64,000 nt of DNA from Sabellastarte sp. h YS-2021 (Eukaryota; Annelida; Polychaeta; Sabellida; Sabellidae). Below are positions 47,613-58,740 of this stretch, piece by piece. Position 1 is the stretch's first letter, and the number at the start of each line of letters is the position of its first letter. The stretch covers positions 56,464,255 to 56,528,254 of the forward strand of contig OZ024933.1 in the NCBI GenBank assembly GCA_964017235.1. The letters run 5' to 3'. A program made the position numbers and the translations under genes. The notes beneath the pieces are model-generated. The model made no database searches. It was given only the letters and a program-made list of their open reading frames with translations, and was not told where the DNA came from.

Positions 47613-48270
47613 ACACTAATGTCGGATTGAATGCCAATTGGCTTTGAAGTACTTAACCACCTTTTCTGGCACCTTCTGTTGGAACTTCTCATAATTTTGT
47701 TGGTAGTTCATCAAAGGAAGCTTCTCTAAGATCTTCAATGCTGTGGTGTGTTGGTGTGATGTTATGGCCATCTTATCCATTGTGACTTCTCTATAGAAGG
47801 TCCTTAATGTGTGGTAGACAAAAAATTTGGAGTTGGATCTGGGACATCTCAGCCTTGAAGATAGAGCGCTCTGTCATTTTCCCATTCTGGATTTGTCTCC
47901 TTAAATTTGATCATCATATGAGTCAGGGAAGCCTCATCTTCTGTTGACTGGAGGAATGCAGCTATTACATGACTCTTACTAAGCCCATCAACAGCAATCA
48001 GCACATAAAGGGCCATGTTGACATAGTTAGTCTTGTAGGTAGAGTCTGACAGTAGTGCTGCACGGAATCTATGGAATATAGATTTCATTTCAGGATCCTG
48101 TATATGGATTCCAGCTAAAACATCATCCTTCACGGAAAAGTCACAATCAATCCCTGGATACTGCTCCTTCATCCAGGAGAACAGATTCTGTACTTCAGAT
48201 GACTGGGTGGGAGGCTGTGATGCTGCCTTGAATCTTGTAGCAATGTTGTGTACATCTTACAGAATCAATC
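47613..48270 (-). pseudogene. MULE-type transposase fragment (ZSWIM-like)
   Basis: The longest piece (48172-47849) has FRAALLSDSTYKTN, matching the first catalytic Asp region of MULE transposases (usually D-G-T-Y-K-T-N), followed by a YVLIAVDGLS...VIAAFLQSTED strand-helix pair. Other frames continue both ways: HNIATRF...QSSEVQNLF upstream, and FYREVTMDKM, LEKLPFMNY and YFKANW downstream, as in SWIM-associated MULE proteins found in invertebrate genomes. At least one stop and one frameshift break it, and the SWIM zinc finger is not seen. Confidence 0.75.
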
Positions 48271-49247
48271 TCTTGCCTGTCTTTTCTACATAGGACTGGT
48301 GGACTAATGCTTGACTAATGAAGTCAGGAGGGAATGTGGGGGCTATTTATAGGAGAGTATCACTTAATAATGCAATTCATATGATTGCAATTTTTATAGC
48401 TTTATTAAAACCAATATATACGAATATATTAAAAGCTAACTTAATTGGAAATGTTCAAAGCAAAAGTATATTAAAAACATACAGTCAAGATAATAAAAAA
48501 CTAGAAGAATGTTTTTGCTGACAAAAACGAAGTGACCCTGATTAAAAAGAAGTCACCCATAAAAGATGTCAACATATGCATCATAAGCAATAGAAACTGT
48601 GAACTTTATTGCATTGTGTACGTTACTTGTCCCTATTTCCATCTTTAATAAGTGTGCACAATTAAAGTGAGGTCAGCTGAACAATACAATAGCTGGAGAT
48701 TAAAAACTCCATAATTTCACTGCAAGGTGGCCATAACTTCATTCATATTGGGACTTTAATGTGACCATAAAATATGAATGTCCCTTTTCTCATTCTTTAT
48801 AAGTGCATAAAGTTTAGCTCAGGTCAGTTGAACAATAAGATAGCTGGAGGCTGAAACTTCCTTTTTCACTGTAAGGTCACCATAACTTCATTCATATTGC
48901 GACTTTAAGGTGACCATAATATGAGAATGTCCCTTCAATATCAATATATGTTAGATATGGAAAAAGAAAGGAGCCAGACGGCTTTATTCAAATGTTATGA
49001 TTTTAGGGGGGCCAAAGTTATATTAAAAGTTTAAGGTCACTTTAAAGTCAGGATAACCCTTTGGTTTGCCATCCTTTATAGGTGTGCAAAGTTTAACTGA
49101 GGTCAGTCAAACAATAAGATACTTGGAGGCTGAAAACCCCCTTATTTCACTTTAAGGTGGCTACAACTCCATTCATACTGTGAGTTTAAGGTCACCATAA
49201 GTATTATTTTTATCTAGTTTAATACCAGTGATAATTTCAATATAAAA

Positions 49248-50970
49248 AATAGCATCAGAGATGCCCGTACCCCACAGCCTAGGGAAATATTTTCAACACC
49301 ATGAGATACAGAAGTACTGTATCAGTATAAACTTTAGGATACTTTCAGAGTACTGTCAGTTATATAAAGGTCCAAATAATGTTTAAAAGAAAGATCATGC
49401 ATATAAAGATGAAGTATTAAAACAAGATAATTCAATAACAAGATGACAGCATTAATCAGCAAACTAAAATTCAACCCTCTTTATCTACATCTGCATGGCC
49501 AAATTACGGTTTAGATGGTTTGAACATTACCATGCATATAGAAGTGGTAATACATTTAATGAATGCTTATGTGTGGTGTTGGAGCAAAATCTGTGGCTCA
49601 CTTGATGAAATTCTATCTCTTACAACGGGAAGTTATGAAAGTAAAATTCTTAATAAATTCTAATATGACTTTAACAGTGCTTAATCTGCATCAAAAGAGA
49701 GACCCAAAGGTGCAACAAGATTTTATAGGTCAAGGTCACTAGGACAAGGTCAAAGGTCAAATTAAGGTGACACCATGATAATACACACCTACAGCCCCTA
49801 ACCAATGTCCCTACCAAGTATCAACTTCCTCAACCCTACGGTTTCCAAGATATAGCCCGGACAAGATTTTATAGGTCAAGGTCACTACGCCAAGGTCAAA
49901 GGTCAAATCAAGGTCAGACCATGACGTTGCACAACTATATCGCCTAACCAATGTCCCTACCAAATATCAACTTCCTACAACTTACGGTTTCCGAGATATA
50001 GCCCAGACAAGATTTTTAAACTCAAGGTCACTATGGCAAGGTCAAAGGTCAAATCCTGGTCAGACCATGACGATGCACACCTACACACCCTAACCAATGT
50101 CCCTACCAAGTACCAACTTCCTACACCTTACGGTTTCCGAGATATAGCCCGGACAACATTTTATAGGTCAAGGTCACTATGGCAAGGTCAAAGGTCAAAT
50201 CAAGGTCAGACCATGACATTGCACACCTACACCCCCTAACCAATATCCCTACCAAGTATCAACTTCCTACACCTTACGGTTTCAGAGATATAGCCCGGAC
50301 AAGATTTTATAGGTCAAGGCCACTACGGCAAGGTCAAAGGTCAAATCAAGGTCAGACCATGATACTGCACACCTACACCCCCTAGCAAATGTCCCTGCCA
50401 AATATCAACTTCCTACACCTTATGGTTTCCGAGATATAGCCCGAACAAGATTTTATAGGTCAAGGCCACTATGGCAAGGTCAAAGGTAAAATCAAGGTCA
50501 GACCATGACGTTGCACACCTACACCCCCTAACCAATGTCCCTACCGAGTATCAACTTCCTACACCTTACGGTTTCCGAGATATAGCCCGGACAAGATTTT
50601 ATAGGTCAAGGTCACTACGGCTAGGTCAAAGGTCAAATCAAGGTCAGACCATGACGTTGCACAACTACACCCCCTAACCAATGTCCCTACCAAGTATCAA
50701 CTTCCTACACCTTACGGTTTCCGAGATACAGCCCGGACAAGATTTTCAAACTCAAGGTCACTACGGCAAGGTCAAAGGTCAAATCAAGGTCAGACCATGA
50801 CGTTGCACACCTACACCCCCTAACCAATGTCCCTACCAAGTATCAACTTCCTACACCTTACGGTTTCTGAGATACAGCCCGGACAAACTATTTCCCGCCG
50901 CCCGCCCGCCCATCCGGACACCATGGGTGAAAACAATACCCTGACAGCCCTTAAGGGCTGTGGGGTAAAA
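49248..50970 (+). mobile_element. Pearl-like family A element, copy 2 (full length)
   Basis: 5' hairpin GCATC-AGA-GATGC (49252-49264) then TACCCCACAGCC (49268-49279). A ~450-bp left segment, then about eight 146-bp monomers (49740-50880), a GC-rich block CCCGCCGCCCGCCCGCCC, and a 3' hairpin (50937-50967) whose final 12 bases are the exact reverse complement of the 5' motif. The organisation fits the pearl/HINE class of non-autonomous Helitron-like elements described in bivalves; that assignment is inference. Confidence 0.8.
49740..50880 (+). repeat. 146-bp tandem array with DR1-like motifs
   Basis: About eight units, highly similar. Each contains AGGTCAAAGGTCA, CTTCCTACACCTTACGG and TTTCCGAGATATAGCC. 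The 68-codon ORFs spaced 146 or 292 bp apart are artefacts of the repeat. Confidence 0.95.
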
Positions 50971-51927
50971 ATGGAAAAAGAAAGGAGCCAGAGGATTTTA
51001 TTCCAATTTGATGACTTTAAGCAGGCCATATGTCCATTAACATTTTGAGTTTAGGGTCACCATAAAGTCAGGATATTCCTTTGGCAAATCTTAATATATG
51101 TGCAAAGTTTGGTTGAAAAAAGTGAAAAACTAAGTGAACTGGAGGGCTAAAACCCCCTTTTTTGACATTAATGTGACCTTAAGAGGGCAGATACAGGGCT
51201 AAAACTTCGGCATGTGAAAGATTATCAAAAAGTAGCTGAATAAGTTATTCCAACAAAACGCTGAAATCTTGACCGTTTTTGAGATACAGACCAATAACCC
51301 ATTTTTTAAAATTTTACGAAAATTAAACGCCTCCCATTCAGGCATCTATGGTCCGATTGATGAGAAAATCCTTTCTGACCTTGGAAATTTGGTCTAGAAT
51401 GTACCTGATTAATTTAATAGCACAGGTGTGTGTGGTTTTTTCCGAAACGCGATGACGGGGTGTTTTAGGGTTATGCTTGAGGTTACCATAAGTTAAGCTT
51501 AAGGTCAGCGCAAAGTATCCCAAAAATTTTTCCCGCGCCTATAGTTTTAAAGAAAGATAAGAAGGATAGAAAAATTTGAAAGGCTAAGAAGTTATTCAAG
51601 GGAGACCATAATCCGGCGGCGGCGATCAGTCGAACTTCGGTGAAAACAAATAAGCGTCCCTGACGGGCCGCTTAATTATCTATCTATTTGAATCTTTCTG
51701 CATAAACTGATGTAGAATTTGTCCATTACTACAGTTTCCTTAAATGGAATACCTATATTAAAGCCTACTGTAATTTGAAAGTTAAAAGCAAAAACATGCT
51801 ACCAAACATCAATGAAGAAAAGTGCTGTACAAGTTATAACTTGTACAACTCAGCCGTACAAGTTATAACTTGTACAAGATTTTATACAAGTTATAATTTG
51901 TACAAAATCCCAACTTGTACACGACAT

Positions 51928-52390
51928 ACAAATATGTACATGTATGATTTATAGTGGACTTGGTTAACTCAGCTGTCCTTTGCTGATCCCACAGCATGAT
52001 CCCACTTAGAGTTGGAGATTGTTTCAAAAGGCTAACATCTTCAATAAAACTCAACAATTGGATTAATCATAGAAGCCAAAATAATCAGTTCACATCAAAA
52101 TATACAGATCCTTTTCTGAAGAAATTTCAATGTCTGTCTATTTAATAAGGCCTCCTTTTGTTCCTTTTGGTATTTATCACTATTTAACCATCTAGATGCC
52201 AGCCAACCTCCTTATATCTGCCTGCAATGGTAAATTCCAGCAAATTCTGTCCTGGCAATCAATTGATAGTTTGTAGTTACAGTACCTATAGGTACATATA
52301 AAGAAGATAGAAGCTGGCAGTAGGTCATATACAACTAGGGAAAAGACAGTAAAATATTTTCATTATTGTTATCCCACCAATCTGAAACAA
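51928..52390. other. Non-coding region, nothing recognised
   Basis: AT-rich flank right of the MULE relic. Confidence 0.4.
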
Positions 52391-52850
52391 CTTCAGTTCC
52401 AGGATAGCAACAAAATAACATAACACCACACACCAACACCCTGATCAATATCCCTACAAAGTATGCACTTCATATGCCTATGGTTTCCAAGAAACAGCCT
52501 GGACAAGAACTGAAAGGTCAAGGCCACTACAGCAAATCAAGGTTACACCATGACATCACACACCTATATCCTCCTAATCAATGTCCTCACTACGTACCAA
52601 CTTCCCACACCTTACAGTTGCCAAGATACAGTATGGACAAAAGTTTTTAAGGTCAAGATAACAAATCAATATGACTGTACAGCATGGTCAAATAAAAGTC
52701 ACACCATTATGTTGCACATTGACAGCCCAAACCAATATCCCTACTAAGTATCATACACCTTATGGTTTTTGAGATATAGCCCTGGACAAGATGTTAAAAG
52801 TCATGGTCACTACTGCAAGATCAAATCAAGGTCACGCCACCACAGTTCAG
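52390..52850 (+). repeat. Decayed family A monomers
   Basis: Three diverged 146-bp-type units with ACCTTATGGTTTTTGAGATATAGCC, AATGTCC and GGTCACTAC blocks. No termini. Confidence 0.7.
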
Positions 52851-53161
52851 TTACAAATTATTAAATTGACCTCTCACAGTTAAAAAAACAGCAATAAGTT
52901 GTCTCCAGCTTTATATTTCTATTGGCTTATGAAAATTCATCATTTGGTGGCAAAAATTCACGGACTTGCACCAAGTTGGTGCAAGTCTGTGAATTTGTTG
53001 GCATAAGTATCTGAAATTATAATTTCTTATTGTTGGCCATTTTTTTTCTGCACCTGCAAGTGATTACACATAATTCCTTGGGTTTTCTAGCTCACTATTT
53101 TATTAATAGAAATGCTGTTTTATGAAATTCTTTTACTCAAGTGTGCACAGAATAAAAGTTT

Positions 53162-55087
53162 AACTAGATGAATGCTTTTGCTAACAAAAGCGAAGCGTCC
53201 CTGAGAGTTTAAAATGCCTTGTGGTTTTAATAAGCATGCTGTAAAGCTAAGAATGCACAAAGCTGTACCGTACTGTTACATAAACCAACCCCCTTAGTGA
53301 TATCATCACAGGGAAAATCCTACAAAGGTCTTCTTTAATTAACATAAACAAGCGTTGTAGACATAGACAAGCTGGAGAAAGTGTTGTACATTGGATGTAC
53401 AACATTGGATGTAACTTTAGTAAATTTTGTGTAAATGCTACAAAGCATTTCAGTAACGAGTATTGATAACTTCATATATAATCATGTGTGCAAGAATGTA
53501 TTGCTATTTAGATTGTCCACAGGGTTTTGCAATAGGTTTTAATACATTGTGAAAGCATAAAAGCAACAATAAAGGCAAAAGGTATTTCATGACCCCAGTT
53601 TAACCCATACATGGGGGTCAGGAGATAAAACTAACCGGCTATTTAGACTGTCCACATATGGTTTCCCAATACCTCTTAATACATTCCGAAGCTATAATAG
53701 CAACAATGAAGGAGATATCAGGTAAAAACTCCAAAACAGCTATTTTTTACCCCAGTTTGACCCATAAGGGGGGGGTCAGGTGGTAAAACTGACCGGCTAC
53801 TTAGACTCTACACATATGCTTTCCCAATACTTCTTAATACATTCCCAATCTATAAAAGCAACATTAAAGGAGATATAAGACAAAAACTCAAAATCAGCTA
53901 TTTTATGACCCTAGTTTGACCCATGGGGGGGGGGGATCAGGGGATAAAAGTGACCAGCTATTTAGATTCTCCACATATGCTTTGCCAATACCTCTTAATA
54001 CATTCTGAAGCTATAAAAGCAACGATAAAGGAGATATAAGGCAAAAACTCCAAAGCAGCTATTTATAACCCCAGTTTAGCCTACAAGGGGGGGGGGGGGG
54101 GGTCAGGGGGTAAAACTGACTGGCTATTTAGACTCTCCACATATGCTTTCCCAATACCTCTTAATACATTCTGAAGCTATAAAAGCAACAATAAAGGAGA
54201 TATAAGGCAAAAACTCAAAATCAGCTATTTTATGACCCCAGTTTGACCCACAAGGGGGGGTCGGGGGGTAAAACTGACCGGCTATTTAGACTCTCCACAT
54301 ATGCTTTCCCAATACCTCTTAATACATTCTGAAGCTATAAAAGCAACAATAAAGGAGATATAAGGCAAAAACTCAAAATCAGCTATTTTATGACCCCAGT
54401 TTGACCCATAAGGGGGGGTCGGGGGGTAAAACTGACCAGCTATTTAGACTCTCCACATATGCTTTCCCAATACCTCTTAATACATTCTGAAGCTATAAAA
54501 GCAACAATAAAGGAGATATAAGGCAAAAACTCAAAATCAGCTATTTTATGACCCCAGTTTGACCCATAAGGGGGAGCCGTGGGGTAAAACTGACCGGCTA
54601 TTTAGACTCTCCACATACGGTTTCCTATTACCTCCCAATACATTTTATGGCTCTAAATGCAATACTTAAGAAGATAATAGGGGGGTTGACCTAAATTTAA
54701 GGCTCTCAGATTGGAAGGTGTGAGGAAATCACCCATAAATGAGACATTTTTCAAGGGATTGCTCCCAAAATCTAATCAGCTCGCGTTTTCGATAGTATGA
54801 ACAGGTGTGTCAAAGCATAAGGCTGTGTAGCAAGTAGTTTTTCCTGAACTGTGATGACGGGGGGTGTACTTAAAAAAATTGTTTTTGATCATGTGACCTT
54901 CATAAAGGTCAAAGGTCAAATTTAAGCATGCAGAAAAATTTTCCCACGCCTAAGGTATATAAGTGCCAAATATGGTTTGAAACCTTCTAATAATAAGGGA
55001 GATATTCAAGGGAGACCATAATGCGGCGGCGGCAGCGAGGAAACTGAGGCGAAAACAAATAAGCGCCCTTTCAGGGACGCTTAATTA
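53162..55087 (+). mobile_element. Family D satellite-bearing element, copy 3 (best preserved)
   Basis: 5' hairpin GCTTTTG-CTAA-CAAAAGC (53174-53191), then AAGCGTCCCTGA (53193-53204). The core has about seven ~155-bp units (53560-54690) with CCCCAGTTTGACCCATAAGGG and CCAATACCTCTTAATACATT. The 3' part has a perfect AGGTCAAAGGTCA, GCGGCGGCGGCAGCG, GAAAACAAATAAGCG and a hairpin ending TCAGGGACGCTT (55071-55082), the exact reverse complement of the 5' motif, then AATTA. Confidence 0.85.
53560..54690 (+). repeat. Family D tandem array, ~155-bp units
   Basis: About seven units, the central ones over 95% alike by eye. Each contains a G run of variable length (4 to 16) after CCCATAA or CTACAA. Confidence 0.93.
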
Positions 55088-55269
55088 GGAGACTCGAGTA
55101 CCACATGTTTTGATTTGCTAATATTTATGTTTTGCATGATTCCCTTTGTACAGTGTGGAAACAAAACACTGCATTATTGCCATTGAAACATATTTTAATT
55201 TAGTCTCACCACTTTGGTATTTCATCCAAATGGTCTTGAAACCATATACCAACATTAACTTAATTATAA

Positions 55270-56070
55270 CAGGGTGGCTATTGTCACGGATCAGTTAACG
55301 AAAAGTATAGGCTTGTGTCACGGAAATATCAATATTCAAGGATGTCCGTGAGAACGTTCTGTAGTTTAAAGTATTTGAGCTTTGTCAAGACGTCCAATTT
55401 ATAAAATATTGTTAGGAAATGCCAGGGGAAATGCTGAGACGTTCATTTTATAAAATATTGCTAGAAAATGCAATTAAGCTGCAAGGGGAAATCCGTGATC
55501 TCATATCTTCTTATGAATATTAATGACTTGGGTGCTATGACAGTGAGTTCTGTAGTTTAAAGTATTTGATCTTCGTCAAGATGTCCATTTTACAAAATAT
55601 TGTTAGGAAATGCAAGGGGAAATCTGTGACCTCATATCTTCTCATGAATATTAATGACTTGGGTGCTATGGCCATGAGTTCTGTAGTTTAAAGTCTTCGT
55701 CTATGCTTCCATTTTGGGGAAATGCAAGGGGAAATCCGTGACCTCATACCTTCTCATGAATATTAATGACTTGGGTGCTATGGCCGTGAGTTCTGTAGTT
55801 TAAAGTCTTCGTCTATGCTTCCATTTTTAGGAAATGCCAGGGGAAATCCGTGACCTCATACCTTCTCATGAATATTAATGACTTGGGTGCTATGGCCATG
55901 AGTTCTGTAGTTAAGTCTTCGTCTATTTTATAGAATATTGTTAGGGAAAATGCCAGGGGAAATCCGTGACCAAATATAATGATACCAAACTTGTCCGTGA
56001 CATTAAAACATTGGTCCATGGCACGAGACAAAAACTTTCCGTTAACGGATCCGTGACATTAGCCACTACG
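55270..56070. mobile_element. MULE-type non-autonomous element with internal repeats, 801 bp
   Basis: Terminal inverted repeats of about 35 bp (GTGGCTATTGTCACGGATC and the complement of GTGGCTAATGTCACGGATC). Flanked by a perfect 9-bp target duplication TAATTATAA (55261-55269 and 56071-56079), the length expected of Mutator-like elements. The inside is four to five tandem units with TTCTGTAGTTTAAAGT and GGGGAAATCCGTGACCTCAT. Confidence 0.9.
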
Positions 56071-56101
56071 TAATTATAATTCACATCCCAATAGAAAACA
56101 T

Positions 56102-56956
56102 AGACATGGTTACCTCGGCTCTACTTTACTTGCGTGTAGAGCCGTGGCACGACCCCACATAAATTAAACTGGAGATTTGCATAAAATCCTTTTCTGTTGA
56201 ATAAAACTTGATGAAATGACTGGAAATGGTGTAATGTAGTTAAAAACAATTGATATTAAGCTAAGGACACATTAATACACCATGTGTATAAAATACATGC
56301 TATTTTACACAACTTTTTAAATAAAGGAACATTTTCAAATTTTTAGAGAAATGGTCAAAAAAACATTGAAAATGAGGAAATGTCTTTAATTTTTAGTTAA
56401 CTATGTTTGCATGTTGACTGATTGTTGGAGGAAATATAACAAAGTAATTGTGGGAACAGTTGTTTGTACACATTTGTATGGAATAGTGCTGTAACGAGTT
56501 GACCGAAACTCGAGTCGTAACTCGATGGGCGATATTTGGGGATGACATCGGTTTATGCAGTTTAAACTCGAGTTTTTAAGAAATATATAATGATATACTA
56601 ATCTTGTTACAAACTACCACTTTTGCAATTTTTTTAACCATAAAGACGTAAAAATCAATGAGCAATGGTCGTTTTTTTATTTCCCTGATTTACGTGACTG
56701 TTCCATAAAGTGCTCATATATATCTGTATGTAATGGCAGATCCCTTAATGACAATATTTGGACATTGTTATTTTATTTATATTTGTGTCATTTACTCGAG
56801 TTCAACTCGCATCTAACAGGCGATCCTCGATCTACAGAAATCACTAATGATTACAGCCCTAGTATGGAATATGTGTTTTATGCAAATCTCCAGTTCTATA
56901 TGGGGTCGTGCCACGGCTCTACACGCAAGTAAAGTAGAGCTGAGGTAACCACATCT
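56102..56956. mobile_element. MULE-type MITE, 855 bp, with a nested hAT MITE
   Basis: Inverted repeats of about 80 bp (56102-56185, 56875-56956) containing GGCTCTACTTTACTTGCGTG; each also folds on itself (CGGCTCTAC/GTAGAGCCG). Flanked by an 11-bp duplication ATAGAAAACAT (56091-56101 and 56957-56967). Confidence 0.9.
56484..56861. mobile_element. hAT-type MITE, 378 bp
   Basis: Ends TAGTGCTGTAACGA and TGATTACAGCCCTA are inverted copies, with an exact 8-bp target duplication GTATGGAA (56476-56483 and 56862-56869), as expected for hAT transposons. It carries ACTCGAGT-rich subterminal repeats on both sides. Confidence 0.9.
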
Positions 56957-56967
56957 ATAGAAAACAT

Positions 56968-58740
56968 TGCTTTATTCAGAAACAACTTGAATCAAGACTC
57001 GTCTTTCCAAATTATGCTTTCCCACCGTCATAACTATATATTACCCTTGTGGGTGCTATTTTAGGTGTTAAAGGTTTTAAGGTGCTCCGGCCTAAATTCC
57101 TAAATTTAATTGTTGTTATGTGAATTATTCAAATCCAATCTGATGTACAGGCGATTTATTTTCATAGATTACTTATATAATTCAATTGTAAAAAACATAT
57201 TATGACTGTCCTACTGAGTGTCCACAAGAATGTCCGTTCGCTGCATTGAGCACAATATATTGTACAAAATGTAAATATTCTACAACACGTACTATACAGT
57301 ACAGCTCAATACTTATTAGTCTAAATCCATCAATCAATTATACTAGAAGGACTGATCATATTTTAGGTAAAACAGATTTTAGGTACGTACGTTTTAAAAC
57401 AGAGAACACATAAAATGAACTTTTAACAAACAAGGAAGTTTAATTATTGTTATGAATTTGTACGAAATCATGTGACCCAATATTTTGGTGTATGGTCAAA
57501 TCCATATTAAGGTAAATCGTAACTAAACACTCCATGCAGTTGATGAATGCACTAAATCTAAGTTAGTTTTCTGACATCAAAAAGTATTTGTATTTTAAAT
57601 TTTAAAAAAATCCTAGTAACTTAGTTTTGAAAACTTATCCTTGTATTAATGTGTGTGTTACAGACATGTTCATTCAAGCGTGATGTTTTGCCGTCCAAAT
57701 CATAATATGTAACATTGCAACACAAGATGCAAAAGGTCAATAGCTACAATATGTTTGGTGGTGAAATTATCAAAATATTTCACGTTGTTAAATAACAACA
57801 ATGTCACTTTAATACAAGAATTATACTCTATTTCAATTGCAGTTCTACTTTCAAAATGATAAGAATCAAACTTATTTTAAACTTTATTTTATAAACTTAT
57901 TAAACAATTTCTTATTGTAATCCATCACTGAATATGGCCCTTGTGCAGGAGAATTTATCCGTCATACATAAAAAAAACATTTCAAAATGGTTTTAATGTT
58001 TTAAAAATGGGTTCAAAACCTATCTAAACGTATCTTATCTATTGAGTTACTAAATGATTCCAAGTAAACTTATTGTCAGCCCATAATTTTAGAATGCTTA
58101 TTAAACATTTACCTTCAAACATTTCCAAACAAGGTTCAGACTGAGCAATAATAGGGGCTTTTAGAGGACTTTGTCCAAAATTGCCCCACATAAAGGCAAT
58201 AGCCAAATAGGCAAATGCCCCACAGTAAGAATTGAATGGGGTCACAATTTGTAATCCACAATCTCATAATTTGAGACATAAAACAATATTTTCATAAGTT
58301 AGCACACTAAAAAGAGATCGAATTTGACCTCTGACCCCAATGAAGGTTGTACTTTTGCCAAAGCCAAAGTAATTTTAAACATTATTATGTTCACTTGTAG
58401 CGTTTTTCTAATATTTGTTGTAAAACATTTAATTAACGGTATACATAAAATGTTTTGAAAGCATTCTATTATAAATGGGTTTCATACCCATCATTTTTAA
58501 CCCAATATATAATATTTACTTTATCTGTAGTAAAACAAGTACATATTGCTGGATATTGGTGACCATGCCTAATTATATGAAGCTTTCACCTAGAAAATAT
58601 TTTTACTAGATGTCAGCACTTAGCAGTAATTCTGTTATGTGTCATTTTTGTAACCTACTAATAAGATGCTTCTTCTTCATCAGGACATTTCTCATTGACA
58701 ATATAAAACGTTGATAACATAATATATATATTTGGCTTGT
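56968..58740. other. Non-coding region
   Basis: No gene supported. 57900-58380 contains words (GGGGCTTTT..GGACTTTGTCCAAAATTGCCCCAC, TTTGACCTCTGACCCCAATGAAGG) that look like an old dispersed repeat; the 68-codon ORF there is not a gene. Confidence 0.4.

Larger units (their letters stand above)
48499..51678 (+). mobile_element. Family D satellite-bearing element, copy 2 (interrupted by family A)
   Basis: 5' hairpin GTTTTTG-CTGA-CAAAAAC (48511-48528) followed by GAAGTGACCCTGA. 3' end with GGCGGCGGCGATC, TGAAAACAAATAAGCG and a hairpin AAGCGTCCC-TGAC-GGGCCGCTT (51652-51673), then AATTA. The core consists of diverged ~150-bp units with AAGGTCACCATAACTTCATTC (48600-49210). It resumes after 50970 with ATGGAAAAAGAAAGGAGCCAG, which matches 48954-48975, showing that the family A element was inserted into it. 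Confidence 0.75.
47179..51927. mobile_element. Mutator-like (MULE) DNA transposon relic
   Basis: Terminal inverted repeats of about 104 bp (47179-47283 and 51826-51927) are built from the palindrome TGTACAAGTTATAACTTG and its variants. Inside lies a decayed MULE-type transposase. Flanks ACACATAT (47171) and ACAAATAT (51928) may be an 8-bp target duplication with one mismatch. Two younger elements have inserted into it (48499-51678 and 49248-50970). Confidence 0.75.

Noticed and set aside
50033..50677. Three similar 68-codon ORFs
   Set aside because: Spacing of 146 and 292 bp equals the satellite period; they are repeat artefacts.
58039..58245. 68-codon minus ORF
   Set aside because: It lies in text that looks like an old dispersed repeat and has no domain or splice support.
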